Positions 28,246 to 37,232 of a stretch of DNA of 64,000 nucleotides are shown piece by piece. The stretch is from Methanobacterium_A sp963707035 (lineage in GTDB: Archaea > Methanobacteriota > Methanobacteria > Methanobacteriales > Methanobacteriaceae). Location of the stretch: NCBI GenBank assembly GCA_963707035.1, contig CAVPON010000011.1:930001-994000 (forward strand), read 5' to 3'. The notes beneath the pieces are model-generated. The model was not told where the DNA came from. It ran no database searches and saw nothing but the letters and a program-made list of their open reading frames with translations. Position 1 is the first letter of the stretch, and each line of letters starts with the position of its first letter. Both the position numbers and the translations under genes were made by a program.

Positions 28246-28773
28246 ATGATCAAAATAGTATATGATATTAATATTTATAGGGAAGTTTTAAAAGATGTTA
28301 TTAAGTCAGATGATATAGTTGTAGAGTTAGGATGCCATGTTGGTAATTCAACCAGAATTCTATCCCATTTAGCATATAACGGGAAGATAATCGCCTTAGA
28401 TAAAGGCACAGAATCCCCAGATTGTATGGATATCTTGATGAAAGAACAGTCTAATATTGAATTCATGAAAAGAGATGTAAGATTACATGAAACTTTAGAG
28501 GAAGTTTTATGTAAAATAAAAAAATGTGATGTATTATCAGTTGATCTGGGTGGTGGGTATCATCCGGACACTACATTCAAAGTCTTTTTCATTTGGTCAT
28601 CAACTTTAAAGCCACGAGACACTATAATAAGAAATAGAGGGTTAATAGATTTTATTCAATCATCATCCGCTTATGAAATTATAAAATCTAAGAATGGGTG
28701 GTTAGAATCTTCTGGAAATGATGGAATCCCACCCAGGTTAAAGGAACTCAAACTTTGGTCAACAAAAATTTAG
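28246..28773 (+). CDS. Class I SAM-dependent methyltransferase
   Basis: A 175-residue Rossmann methyltransferase. Motif I is VVELGCHVGNSTR (about 24-36), then KIIALDKG for motif II and DVLSVDLGGG for motif IV. The substrate part is small, so it could act on a metabolite or nucleic acid. It ends 19 bp before the aroA' start on the same strand, so the two are probably co-transcribed, and similar placement next to the archaeal shikimate genes hints at a conserved link. No target can be named. Confidence 0.75.
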   Translation: MIKIVYDINIYREVLKDVIKSDDIVVELGCHVGNSTRILSHLAYNGKIIALDKGTESPDCMDILMKEQSNIEFMKRDVRLHETLEEVLCKIKKCDVLSVDLGGGYHPDTTFKVFFIWSSTLKPRDTIIRNRGLIDFIQSSSAYEIIKSKNGWLESSGNDGIPPRLKELKLWSTKI

Positions 28774-28792
28774 TTAGGAGGTGTTTTTATTT

Positions 28793-29587
28793 ATGATTGG
28801 TAAAAAAATTAGAATTGAAAGAATATTAGACAGGAAAACAGGTAGAAGTGTTATTGTACCTATGGATCATGGTGTTGCAATGGGACCCATTCCTGGTATC
28901 ATCGATATGACAAAATCTATAGATGAAGTTGCAAGCGGGGGTGCTAATGCTGTTATAATGCATAAAGGAATGGTTGGTAGTGGACATAGAGGATATGGAA
29001 GAGATATTGGACTTATAATACATTTATCAGCTAGCACGTCTCTTGGACCTGATCCAGACAACAAGGTAATGGTAACTTCTGTTGAAAAAGCCTTACAAGT
29101 AGGTGCAGATGCAGTGTCAGTACATGTGAATATTGGATCAAGAAAAGAACCAGAAATGCTTAAAAAACTAGGAAACACTTCAGAAATTTGTGATAATTGG
29201 GGAATGCCACTCATCGCCATGATGTATCCTAGAGGACCTAAAATTAAAAATGAACATGATGCAGAAGTAGTAAAACTTGCTGCTCGTGCAGGAGCAGAAT
29301 TAGGCGCTGACATAATCAAAACTAATTATACTGGAGATCCGAAGACATTTCAAGAAGTGGTTGATGGTTGCCCTGTACCACTGGTTATTGCAGGAGGACC
29401 TCGTGTAGAAACGGATCGTGAACTTTTAGAAATGGTTAAAAATGCTGTTGATGTAGGTGGTGCTGGTGTAGCTATAGGTAGAAATGTTTTCCAAGCGGAA
29501 TCTCCTAGAAAAACAACTAGAGCCATTACCGAGATAGTTCACAATGATGCTGAAGTAGATGAAGCTTTAAAAATATTGCAAGGATAA
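28793..29587 (+). CDS. aroA': 2-amino-3,7-dideoxy-D-threo-hept-6-ulosonate synthase (ADH synthase)
   Basis: A 264-residue class I (Schiff-base) aldolase of the DhnA/LacD family that joins 6-deoxy-5-ketofructose 1-phosphate and aspartate semialdehyde in the archaeal route to dehydroquinate. Marks: VPMDHGVAMGPIPGI near 22-36, ASGGANAVIMHKGM, HVNIGS and DIIKTNYTGD near 178-187, where Lys is the Schiff-base residue, then VIAGGPRVETD. The ATG at 28793 is behind AGGAGGTG; the GTG at 28781 lies in that site. The next gene, aroB', does the following step, so the two make a functional pair. Confidence 0.92.
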   Translation: MIGKKIRIERILDRKTGRSVIVPMDHGVAMGPIPGIIDMTKSIDEVASGGANAVIMHKGMVGSGHRGYGRDIGLIIHLSASTSLGPDPDNKVMVTSVEKALQVGADAVSVHVNIGSRKEPEMLKKLGNTSEICDNWGMPLIAMMYPRGPKIKNEHDAEVVKLAARAGAELGADIIKTNYTGDPKTFQEVVDGCPVPLVIAGGPRVETDRELLEMVKNAVDVGGAGVAIGRNVFQAESPRKTTRAITEIVHNDAEVDEALKILQG

Positions 29588-29650
29588 GAATTATCTGAAT
29601 AAGTATAATTTTGGTTATAAAATTAATTTGATTTAGAGGTTTAGATATAA

Positions 29651-30775
29651 ATGAAATTTGCATGGATGATGGCAGAAGGTATGGATTGGAATAAAAAAAA
29701 GGAATTCATAACTACAGCCTTAGAATCAGGAATCAATCATATTGTCGATTTTACTAATATCGGGAATATTAAACGACTCGGGAACATTACACTAATATCT
29801 GATATGGAAAGTTCAGATATAGTCCTTGTGGGTAGAAATGGTGAAGGGGATGGTACACTTCCTTTAGTTGATGATTTATCCGAATCAAAAGATTTAGCCA
29901 GCATTAAGAGGCTTAAAAGAAAAGAAAAATTAGTAACTGCTTATGTAGAGATCAGTAGTAAAAAGCATGAAGAACTAGCTTCTTACTTGGGAAAATATGT
30001 TGATTATCTTATTCTATTAGGTAAGGATTGGAAAGTAATTCCACTAGAAAACATTATAGCAGAACTGCAAAAAGAGGATGTTAAACTGATATCTGCAGTG
30101 TCAGATTATGAAGAGGCGAAACTTGCTTTGGAAACATTAGAATATGGTACTGATGGAATACTTTTATGTCCTAAAGATTTATCTCAGATAAAAAAGGTTG
30201 CCCAATTAGTTGAGAAAATTAAATCTGAAAGTTACCAACTTAAAGCCGGTACTGTTACTCGTGTGGAATCAGTAGGTTCAGGTGATCGGGTTTGTGTGGA
30301 TACTTGTTCAATAATGAGTATGGGTGAAGGAATGCTAATAGGATCGTACTCAAAAGGTTTATTCCTAGTCCATAGTGAATCTTTAGAAAGTGAATATGTA
30401 GCATCGAGACCATTTCGAGTTAATGCTGGCCCTGTACACGCTTATATTATGACCCCCGGTAATAAAACAAGATATCTATCAGAAATCGAAGCTGGAGATG
30501 AAGTTTCAATAATAGATAAAGAAGGAAATTCTAAAAATGTGGTTGTGGGACGAGTTAAAATCGAAAAACGACCATTAATGTTGGTGGAAGCAGAATATAA
30601 TGGAATAATTTTAAGAACACTTCTTCAAAACGCCGAAACTATAAGACTGGTTAAGGAAGATGGAACACCTATTAGTGTGTCTGAACTTAAAGTTGGAGAT
30701 AAAATTATGATTTATCTGGATCCTAATGCTAGACACTTCGGCATGGCTATTGAAGAAAGTATTATAGAGAAATAG
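29651..30775 (+). CDS. aroB': 3-dehydroquinate synthase II
   Basis: A 374-residue enzyme that oxidatively deaminates and cyclises the ADH synthase product to 3-dehydroquinate with NAD+, replacing the bacterial DAHP route for aromatic amino acids. Marks: FAWMMAEGMDW at the N-terminus, GTVTRVESVGSGDRVCVDTC (about 200-220), GEGMLIGSYSKGLFLVHSE and PFRVNAGPVHAYI. Length fits the family. It is 63 bp after aroA' on the same strand with GAGGTTTAG in front of the ATG region. A long T-rich run follows the stop at 30778-30820. Confidence 0.93.
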   Translation: MKFAWMMAEGMDWNKKKEFITTALESGINHIVDFTNIGNIKRLGNITLISDMESSDIVLVGRNGEGDGTLPLVDDLSESKDLASIKRLKRKEKLVTAYVEISSKKHEELASYLGKYVDYLILLGKDWKVIPLENIIAELQKEDVKLISAVSDYEEAKLALETLEYGTDGILLCPKDLSQIKKVAQLVEKIKSESYQLKAGTVTRVESVGSGDRVCVDTCSIMSMGEGMLIGSYSKGLFLVHSESLESEYVASRPFRVNAGPVHAYIMTPGNKTRYLSEIEAGDEVSIIDKEGNSKNVVVGRVKIEKRPLMLVEAEYNGIILRTLLQNAETIRLVKEDGTPISVSELKVGDKIMIYLDPNARHFGMAIEESIIEK

Positions 30776-30779
30776 AATT

Positions 30780-30821
30780 AATTTTTTTCTTATTAAAAAA
30801 TTTTTTGTTTTTTTTTTATCG
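30780..30821 (+). terminator. T-tracts after aroB'
   Basis: Three T runs (six to eleven T) lie directly after the aroB' stop, a likely intrinsic archaeal terminator. Confidence 0.35.
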
Positions 30822-30929
30822 AATTTAGTGTATTAAAAGGTTATATTTCCTGAAAACATATTAATAATTGTTGAAAATTTGAATTATTTTTTTTTTAAAA
30901 ATCAAATTTTTTTTAGAGGATGTAATAAT

Positions 30930-31871
30930 ATGGATGGCTATGAAGTAGAATTGATAACCCCTCAAAAAAAAGATGACCTCTTCCAGGAAGTTGTAGATAA
31001 AGTTAAGTTTGAAAGAAAAGCTAATATTCATGGAGCTTGTGTCAAATTATTAACGGATAATCATGAGTTTAAGGAAGAATGGGAAGATAATTTTAAATTT
31101 ATGAGTGAAGATATTAGACCTCACGCTAAAGTATTCTCTATTGAAGACGGTGATGATCTTAGTGTGATGTATGAACCCATATCTAAGACTTGTATTATTA
31201 AAAATACTGATTATTATGGTTGGATTAAGAGCATTGCCTTGGCTGTTATTTCAGATTTTTTTGAGGAATATCATTCGGTTCATAGAAGATATTCCGTCCA
31301 TGGATCAGTTGTAGATTATTCTGGTCATGGAATGGCTATTATTGGACCTCCTGGAACTGGTAAAACAACATTAACTTATGGTTTGTTACAGGCAGATGAA
31401 TTTAATTATATCTCGGATGACTGGTTTTTCACTAGATTATTTGATAATGGTGTAATTGTTTATTCATCAGAAAAAAATTCTTACATTCGAGATGATATTG
31501 AGAATATATGGGAAAGTTTCTCTTTATTATTGGAGCAAGTCAAACTCGACCCTCACAATAGGGGAATTGCTGATGTGAACACTTTATTCAAGGAACGAGT
31601 AAGGGAGAGTTCAACTCTAAAAAGTGTAGTTTTATTGGAGAGAAATCCTAATAACCCTATCTTTAGAGAGTTAGATGTTAATGATGCAGTGGATTTCATG
31701 GTGGAAAAGGATTTCTGTAATCCTCATCAACTTGTTAGGACTGAAAGAAAGTTTAACCTCAGAAAAAATTTCTTCTTAGAATTATTCTCTAGAGTAGATG
31801 TACATGTTTTGAATACTATAGAAAAACCTGCTGAAAGCCTTAATAGAATAATAGAATTAGGGAAAAGGTGA
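30930..31871 (+). CDS. P-loop protein resembling HPr kinase/PEP carboxykinase fold
   Basis: A 313-residue cytosolic protein. The middle has IGPPGTGKTTLTYGLL (Walker A, about 139-147) after a beta-hairpin HGSVVDYSGHGMAII and before YISDDWFF (about 162-167), the order seen in HPr kinase and PEP carboxykinase: capsule strand, P-loop, then the DD acidic motif. The N-terminal 120 residues are unique to me. No HPr is known from these archaea, so the target is open; a protein or small-molecule kinase is a guess. The start at 30930 follows AGAGGATGT; the frame extends upstream to 30879 without a site. It lies 6 bp before thpR and is probably co-expressed with it. Confidence 0.65.
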   Translation: MDGYEVELITPQKKDDLFQEVVDKVKFERKANIHGACVKLLTDNHEFKEEWEDNFKFMSEDIRPHAKVFSIEDGDDLSVMYEPISKTCIIKNTDYYGWIKSIALAVISDFFEEYHSVHRRYSVHGSVVDYSGHGMAIIGPPGTGKTTLTYGLLQADEFNYISDDWFFTRLFDNGVIVYSSEKNSYIRDDIENIWESFSLLLEQVKLDPHNRGIADVNTLFKERVRESSTLKSVVLLERNPNNPIFRELDVNDAVDFMVEKDFCNPHQLVRTERKFNLRKNFFLELFSRVDVHVLNTIEKPAESLNRIIELGKR

Positions 31872-31877
31872 ACATAT

Positions 31878-32426
31878 ATGAGAGTTTTTTTAGCTGTGGA
31901 TTTAGATGAAAAACTAAAAAATGAAGTAATAAATGTTCAAAAGAGAATCAAGGATGCAAATGCTCAACTCAAATTTGTAGAACCTGAAAATCTCCATTTT
32001 ACCCTTAAATTCTTTGGTGAAGTTTCCGATAGTAAATTGGAAGATTTAAAAGTAATGGTCGAGAATAATATTACGGAATACAATCCTTTTAAACTTTCCA
32101 TTAAGAAAACTGGTTTCTTCCCACATTCTGGATATATTAGGGTGATTTGGTTAGGTGTGGAAAACCCTGATGCCTACTCACAGATTCAAATGGATTTAGA
32201 TGAAGAATTTGTTAAATTAGGTTTTAAAAATGAGAAAAGTTACATTCCCCATTTAACTATAGCAAGGGTTAAAGGAGCAAAGAATAAAGAAGCTCTAATT
32301 TCTATTATTAAGGAAATGGAAAATGTTGATATTGGAGATATGATGGTGGATAAATTAGTGCTTAAGGAAAGTGAAATCACACCTGTTGGTCCTATTTATT
32401 CTAACTTAGTAGAATTCAAACTTTAA
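31878..32426 (+). CDS. thpR: RNA 2',3'-cyclic phosphodiesterase (2'-5' RNA ligase family)
   Basis: A 182-residue member of the 2H phosphoesterase family, which opens 2',3'-cyclic phosphate RNA ends and can join 2'-5' RNA halves. Both catalytic HxT motifs are seen: HFTLKF (His 40) and HLTIAR (His 125). The N-terminus MRVFLAVDLD is typical. It starts 6 bp after the P-loop gene and is followed by cca, another RNA-end enzyme, so tRNA end processing is a fitting context. Confidence 0.92.
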   Translation: MRVFLAVDLDEKLKNEVINVQKRIKDANAQLKFVEPENLHFTLKFFGEVSDSKLEDLKVMVENNITEYNPFKLSIKKTGFFPHSGYIRVIWLGVENPDAYSQIQMDLDEEFVKLGFKNEKSYIPHLTIARVKGAKNKEALISIIKEMENVDIGDMMVDKLVLKESEITPVGPIYSNLVEFKL

Positions 32427-32580
32427 AAAAAATTAAGAAATTTCATAAATTATAATTTTTTAATCTCGAAATTTTTTTTTTATATTTTAATTTATTTAAT
32501 TATATAAAGAAAATCAATATTATTAAAATAGTTATTATAAAAATAATTTAAAGATTCATATTTTCTTAAGGTGGCTTATT

Positions 32581-33963
32581 GTGACTAATATAGATTATAA
32601 AAAAATTTTAGAGGAAATAAGACCTTCAAAAAATGAAATAAATAATGTGAAGTCTTTGTCAAATAAATTAATCAGTACAATAAATCAATTTATAATAGAT
32701 GAAAATATAAGTGCAGAAATAGTATTAGTGGGTTCTGTAGCTAAAAATACTTGGTTTGGAAAAGCTGATATTGATTTATTTATAAAATTTCCTTTAAACA
32801 CACCACCGGATTATCTTAAAGAAAAAGGATTACATTTGGGTTATGAATGTATAAAGAAAATGAATGGAGAATATGAATGTCGTTACGCATCTCATCCTTA
32901 TATTACCGGTCTTATAGATGATTATGAAATTGATTTTGTACCCTGTTATGATATAAAACATTCAGAAGAGCTTAAATCAGCTGTAGATCGGACTATACCC
33001 CATACTAAATATATTAAAAAAAATTTAAATCTTAAACAAGCCGATGAAGTAATATTACTTAAAAGATTCATGAAATCCATAGGAACATATGGATCTGAAT
33101 TCAAGGTAAGTGGATTTGCTGGTTATCTATGTGAACTCTTAATTCTTTACTATAATTCTTTTGAACAAGTTTTAAAATCAGCTTCTACTGAATGGAAACC
33201 AGGTTATAATATAGATTTAATGAATTATGGTACTTCTTCATTATTTAATGAACCATTAATAGTAATTGATCCTGTGGATAAAAATAGAAACGTGGCTGCA
33301 GCTGTAAGCCTGCAGAAAATGTCAGAATTCGTAGTAGCATCAAGAAATTTTCTTAAAGAACCATCTGCATCATATTTTAAATCTAAAGAAGTTAATGTTG
33401 ATTTGAATAATATAAAAAATGAATTCACTAAAAGAGGTACCAAAACTTTACTATTAACATTTAAAACTCCTGATGTACCTATTGATGCATTATATCCTCA
33501 AATTAGAAAAACTGAAAATTCAATTGTTAATTTAATGGAAAGGAAAGGATTCAAAATTTTTGGTAGTGATTCTTGGAGTGATGATGCAGAATTAGTTATT
33601 ATTTTACTAGAATTCAGTGTATGGAAACTTCCTGAAATTAAAAAGCATTTAGGACCTCAATTATGGTTTAAAGACGATCAAGAAAAATATTTAAAGAAAT
33701 ATAAGGATAAAGCATGGATTGAAGGAGATAGATGGGTAGCTGCAGTGGAAAGAGATTATCCTAAAGCAGAATTTCTTTTAAAAGTTTCCTTGACTAATGT
33801 AAAAATCGGCTACCTTAGGTTTGGTAAACATATAAAGAATGAAATTTTAAAAGAACATAGATTAACTGATTTAATAAAATTTTTAGAATCAAATGAAATA
33901 AATAATGATGTTTTAAAATTTTTACATACTTATTTAAATAAAAATGAGGTTTTATGGAGATAA
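32581..33963 (+). CDS. cca: CCA tRNA nucleotidyltransferase, archaeal class I
   Basis: A 460-residue class I enzyme that adds or repairs the CCA end of tRNAs without a template. The nucleotidyltransferase site has GSVAKNTW with Gly 51-Ser 52 and the acidic pair in ADIDLF (Asp 63 and Asp 65), with the third acid in the IDFVPCYD segment. The central and tail domains fit the archaeal length. The start is GTG at 32581, 7 nt after AAGGTGG. It is the last gene of the shikimate/RNA run; a strong palindrome with A/T tracts follows. Confidence 0.93.
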   Translation: MTNIDYKKILEEIRPSKNEINNVKSLSNKLISTINQFIIDENISAEIVLVGSVAKNTWFGKADIDLFIKFPLNTPPDYLKEKGLHLGYECIKKMNGEYECRYASHPYITGLIDDYEIDFVPCYDIKHSEELKSAVDRTIPHTKYIKKNLNLKQADEVILLKRFMKSIGTYGSEFKVSGFAGYLCELLILYYNSFEQVLKSASTEWKPGYNIDLMNYGTSSLFNEPLIVIDPVDKNRNVAAAVSLQKMSEFVVASRNFLKEPSASYFKSKEVNVDLNNIKNEFTKRGTKTLLLTFKTPDVPIDALYPQIRKTENSIVNLMERKGFKIFGSDSWSDDAELVIILLEFSVWKLPEIKKHLGPQLWFKDDQEKYLKKYKDKAWIEGDRWVAAVERDYPKAEFLLKVSLTNVKIGYLRFGKHIKNEILKEHRLTDLIKFLESNEINNDVLKFLHTYLNKNEVLWR

Positions 33964-34044
33964 ATTTTTAAAGCTTTAAATAATTTTAATAACTTTATTC
34001 TGAGTAAATAATTTGAATATTAAACCCTTCAAATTTATTTTATT

Positions 34045-34096
34045 GTATTGATTTTTAATACAAAAAAAATTTTTTGTTAATTTATTAACAAAAAAA
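34045..34096. terminator. Bidirectional palindromic terminator between cca and the radical SAM gene
   Basis: TTTTTTGTTAA at 34070-34080 and TTAACAAAAAA at 34085-34095 form a perfect 11-bp inverted repeat with a 4-nt loop; GTATT/AATAC at 34045-34061 adds a small stem. The A and T tracts suit termination from both convergent genes. Confidence 0.5.
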
Positions 34097-34169
34097 AATT
34101 TAATTAATAAATCTATTAATAGAGGGTTTCATAAATTACATTTACTCTTTTTAAATAAATTTCTTTAAA

Positions 34170-35777
34170 TTATACGAAATGATTATAGATTGCTTGTAAT
34201 GGTTTAGGTATCATAGTTATCTCACCATTTCTAGCATCTTGAAGCATTTCTTGAAGATTATAATCATAATTATCTTCACACATTTTAACTAACTTCTTAG
34301 ATTTTCCAAGAGCAAAATTAAATACTTGCTTAGCACCGTAAGTACTTATAGAATTAACGTTAGTCATATGGAAATATTCATCAAGTAATGTTTCAGTCCA
34401 GTTTTGACTGTGCTCCCAACATCTTAACATAAGTTCACATTGCTTACGTGTCATATCCTCTATTGAAAATGATTTCAATCCTTCCAATCTACCTTCAGAT
34501 ACAAAGAAAAGTGGAACAATTACACTCTTAAAGTCTTTTAATTCATTAACCAAATCAATAGTTAATTCTACATCATTTTCATCCTCACCGGGAAGTCCTA
34601 TAATTAATGTTGCAATAGGTACCCAATTATTATCAGATAAAATCTGGAATGCATCAACAACAACTTCTGGCCACTCCTCAGGTTTGAAAGGCTTACATTT
34701 ACCCTTCATACCATCATTAATCAACTTAGGACTGCCAGTTTCTATTCCAGTTTGACCAGTTAACCATTCATCTTTACTAGCTCCGAGAATATTTGACACA
34801 TCCTCAACCACTTCCGGAGCGCTGGCTGCGGATGATAACGCGAAATGACTCATTGCAACTGCATCCACGCCTGGATAATCATATACTTGCTGGAATAAAT
34901 CAGTTACAGCTTCTTGGTTAACCTCAAAACCATTAGCCTTGTATCTGAGTACATCTTCAGCGTGAAGTATAGGTTGTTTTCCAGCCTTAAGGTTAACTTC
35001 AACCTCCTTCAAGATATGTTCAATTGGCAAACAACGATATCGCTGCAGTGTTGGAACACAAAAAGCACATCCACGACCACATCCACGAGCAATCTCCACA
35101 ATTCCCTCTATACTTGCTTCTTTAATACTAGGGATCTCCTCCTCTTCAAGAACTTCTCCATGAACAACGTTTGGAAGTTCATCTCCATTTATTGCCCTCT
35201 TAAAGAGATTATCTACCACTTTCTCTCCTTCACCAATAACTACACAATCTAATTCTAGTTTATTTCTAGGTTCATCCTTTTCAAATTGCCAGGCTCCTGG
35301 CCCACCTACTATAATTTTCGGTTTATACTGTTGCACTGCTGGATGATTTAATAATTCTTCAAACTTCACTGACATGTAATTATTATCTCCTCCGAGGAGT
35401 TGTGTAAATGTTGAAGTGGCAGGTGCAATTCCAAGTGGATCAAACCCACTTATTGATAATACTTTGGTATTTGAACCAATCACTTTATCTAAATGTTCAG
35501 GATGTGCTACAATCACGTCTTCCCTTTTAAAACCATTATTTAATAGTGCAGCTTCAATTTTCCTAGTTCCACATGGAGCATATTTAACTGATCCATCTTT
35601 ATTGGATTCAATAGATGGGCAGAGCATCGAAAAATACATTATATCTGGTATTAATCCTTTAGGTACACATGCACCGAATCCTATGAATACTAAACCATTA
35701 TAATGACTCATTAGTGTTCTATCAGCGGTTAAAACAATTTTATACCCTTCATTATCATGTGAATTGATTTTACTCAC
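34170..35777 (-). CDS. Radical SAM protein with B12-binding-like N-terminal domain
   Basis: A 535-residue radical SAM enzyme. The N-terminal 220 residues look like a cobalamin-binding-type Rossmann domain (VLSISGFDPLGIAP, then KIIVGGPGAWQF). The cluster motif is GCGRGCAFC with Cys 233, 237 and 240 (CxxxCxxC), then the TIM barrel with GETGSPKL-like SAM contacts (GIETGSPKLI) and GLPGEDENDVE. Related archaeal proteins are widely conserved but their reaction is not known; methyl or ring chemistry is typical for B12-radical SAM enzymes. The start is a GTG at 35777 near GAGGTG; the exact start is not certain. It is convergent with cca. Confidence 0.82.
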   Translation of the reverse strand: MSKINSHDNEGYKIVLTADRTLMSHYNGLVFIGFGACVPKGLIPDIMYFSMLCPSIESNKDGSVKYAPCGTRKIEAALLNNGFKREDVIVAHPEHLDKVIGSNTKVLSISGFDPLGIAPATSTFTQLLGGDNNYMSVKFEELLNHPAVQQYKPKIIVGGPGAWQFEKDEPRNKLELDCVVIGEGEKVVDNLFKRAINGDELPNVVHGEVLEEEEIPSIKEASIEGIVEIARGCGRGCAFCVPTLQRYRCLPIEHILKEVEVNLKAGKQPILHAEDVLRYKANGFEVNQEAVTDLFQQVYDYPGVDAVAMSHFALSSAASAPEVVEDVSNILGASKDEWLTGQTGIETGSPKLINDGMKGKCKPFKPEEWPEVVVDAFQILSDNNWVPIATLIIGLPGEDENDVELTIDLVNELKDFKSVIVPLFFVSEGRLEGLKSFSIEDMTRKQCELMLRCWEHSQNWTETLLDEYFHMTNVNSISTYGAKQVFNFALGKSKKLVKMCEDNYDYNLQEMLQDARNGEITMIPKPLQAIYNHFV

Positions 35778-36254
35778 CTCAAAATTCGCTAACCTAATTG
35801 TATTTTTTTTAAAATGTTTTCAAATATAAATTATCTATTTTTCTGTGTTACCTAAAAAACAACTAATTTTTAAATAAGTTTCGTATTGTTAATTATGAAT
35901 TTTATGATAGAAATAATTTAGTATTAACATATAAACATTAGCAAATGCTTAATTATTGAATAAAATTCTGTAAAAATATTTGAAAACGTGAAGAAGTATA
36001 ATTCGTTAATTTAAGACTAAAAATAATATAAATATTAGAAATGTTGAATATTCCAGAAGAATTTTAATGATTTATATAATTTTATCAGTTTTATCAATAA
36101 ACACTAATAGACTCAACCTATAAATCTCCCATATCATCAAATACAAAATTTAAAATACTAATATAATACTCATTTAAGTTGTAAAAAAAGAAAAAAACAT
36201 CTTAATTGTTAAAAAAAAGATAATATATTTATTAGGAGCTTATCTTTTTATGAA
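35778..36254. other. Intergenic stretch, no gene seen
   Basis: 476 bp of AT-rich spacer before the radical SAM gene and after priS. The minus-strand TATA elements for the radical SAM gene are probably here, but no single one stands out. Confidence 0.4.
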
Positions 36255-37232
36255 TTATTTTCTTTCGTAAACAAAATGAGGTACAGCATCTCGGAAAGGA
36301 TCAAAATTCTCTAAATTATTCACTTCCATACACTTCATACTAACCATAGAATGTAAGGAAGATGGAAGACGTAAAATTCTTTTAAGGTCTATTGAAACTT
36401 TAGCATCCACCCAACCCATATTCAAAGAAGCAATACTTTTAATTAATCGTTGATATCTAATAGGACCCACTTTACTCCTAAAAAGGCCCCATTCATTTTT
36501 ATCTATAAAATTCCGATATTTAATAACATCTTTTAATAATTTACTATTAACTCCATCCAATTCTGTAGATTCGGTTAAATGTAAAATAGCATATTTAACT
36601 CTCTCTGTGAATACTTGAGGGTAACCAAACGGTAATGAAAAATGTTCCAATTTATATGTAACACCTTCACTCCCGTATTCACTTTGAGGAACTTCAGCCC
36701 CAACAATATACTTAACAATCTGCCCTCTAACATCACTATTCACCTTCATAACAGATTCATCCAATACGCGCAGATGATAACCACGACCAGAATAAATAAC
36801 ATGAATATCATTAAGCCCCAAATCTCCTTTCAATATATCCATTAAACTACAGACAATCTCCCGAGCCTGATTTAAACATATATCACATACACCCTCACAA
36901 TTACATTTTCTTAAAGGAATATCCTTAGCATCAACATCAAACACTAACTCCGATTCAATCCAACCATCCCTTCGTTGAGGTTTCTCATAAAAAGCCACAG
37001 AAGAATAAGCAGCAAATGGAGTACGGTATCTTAAAAACTTTCTCAACAAATCTATAGACCGGAATACTCGATAACGATCATTAGGTCCACGACCCATGTG
37101 ATCAAATCCGAATTCTCTTTTATCTACAGAATTCTTAATAAAATTAGGAACATCCTTAACATCCCATTCTTCCCGGTAATATAAGCGCCGTTCTTCAGTA
37201 GAGGCCTGTTTCAAAAAATGATTATCATCCAA
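36255..37232 (-). CDS. priS: DNA primase small (catalytic) subunit
   Basis: The 325-residue catalytic subunit of the archaeal/eukaryotic-type primase, which makes RNA/DNA primers for replication. The acidic pair FDVDAKD (Asp 99, Asp 101) binds the metal ions; the zinc knob has Cys 110, 112, 116 and 119; SGRGYH (148-153) binds the incoming nucleotide; the third acid is in the later domain. The start is a TTG at 37232 with only a weak site. The gene overlaps the end of priL by 22 bp, so the two subunits are translated from one message. Confidence 0.93.
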   Translation of the reverse strand: MDDNHFLKQASTEERRLYYREEWDVKDVPNFIKNSVDKREFGFDHMGRGPNDRYRVFRSIDLLRKFLRYRTPFAAYSSVAFYEKPQRRDGWIESELVFDVDAKDIPLRKCNCEGVCDICLNQAREIVCSLMDILKGDLGLNDIHVIYSGRGYHLRVLDESVMKVNSDVRGQIVKYIVGAEVPQSEYGSEGVTYKLEHFSLPFGYPQVFTERVKYAILHLTESTELDGVNSKLLKDVIKYRNFIDKNEWGLFRSKVGPIRYQRLIKSIASLNMGWVDAKVSIDLKRILRLPSSLHSMVSMKCMEVNNLENFDPFRDAVPHFVYERK

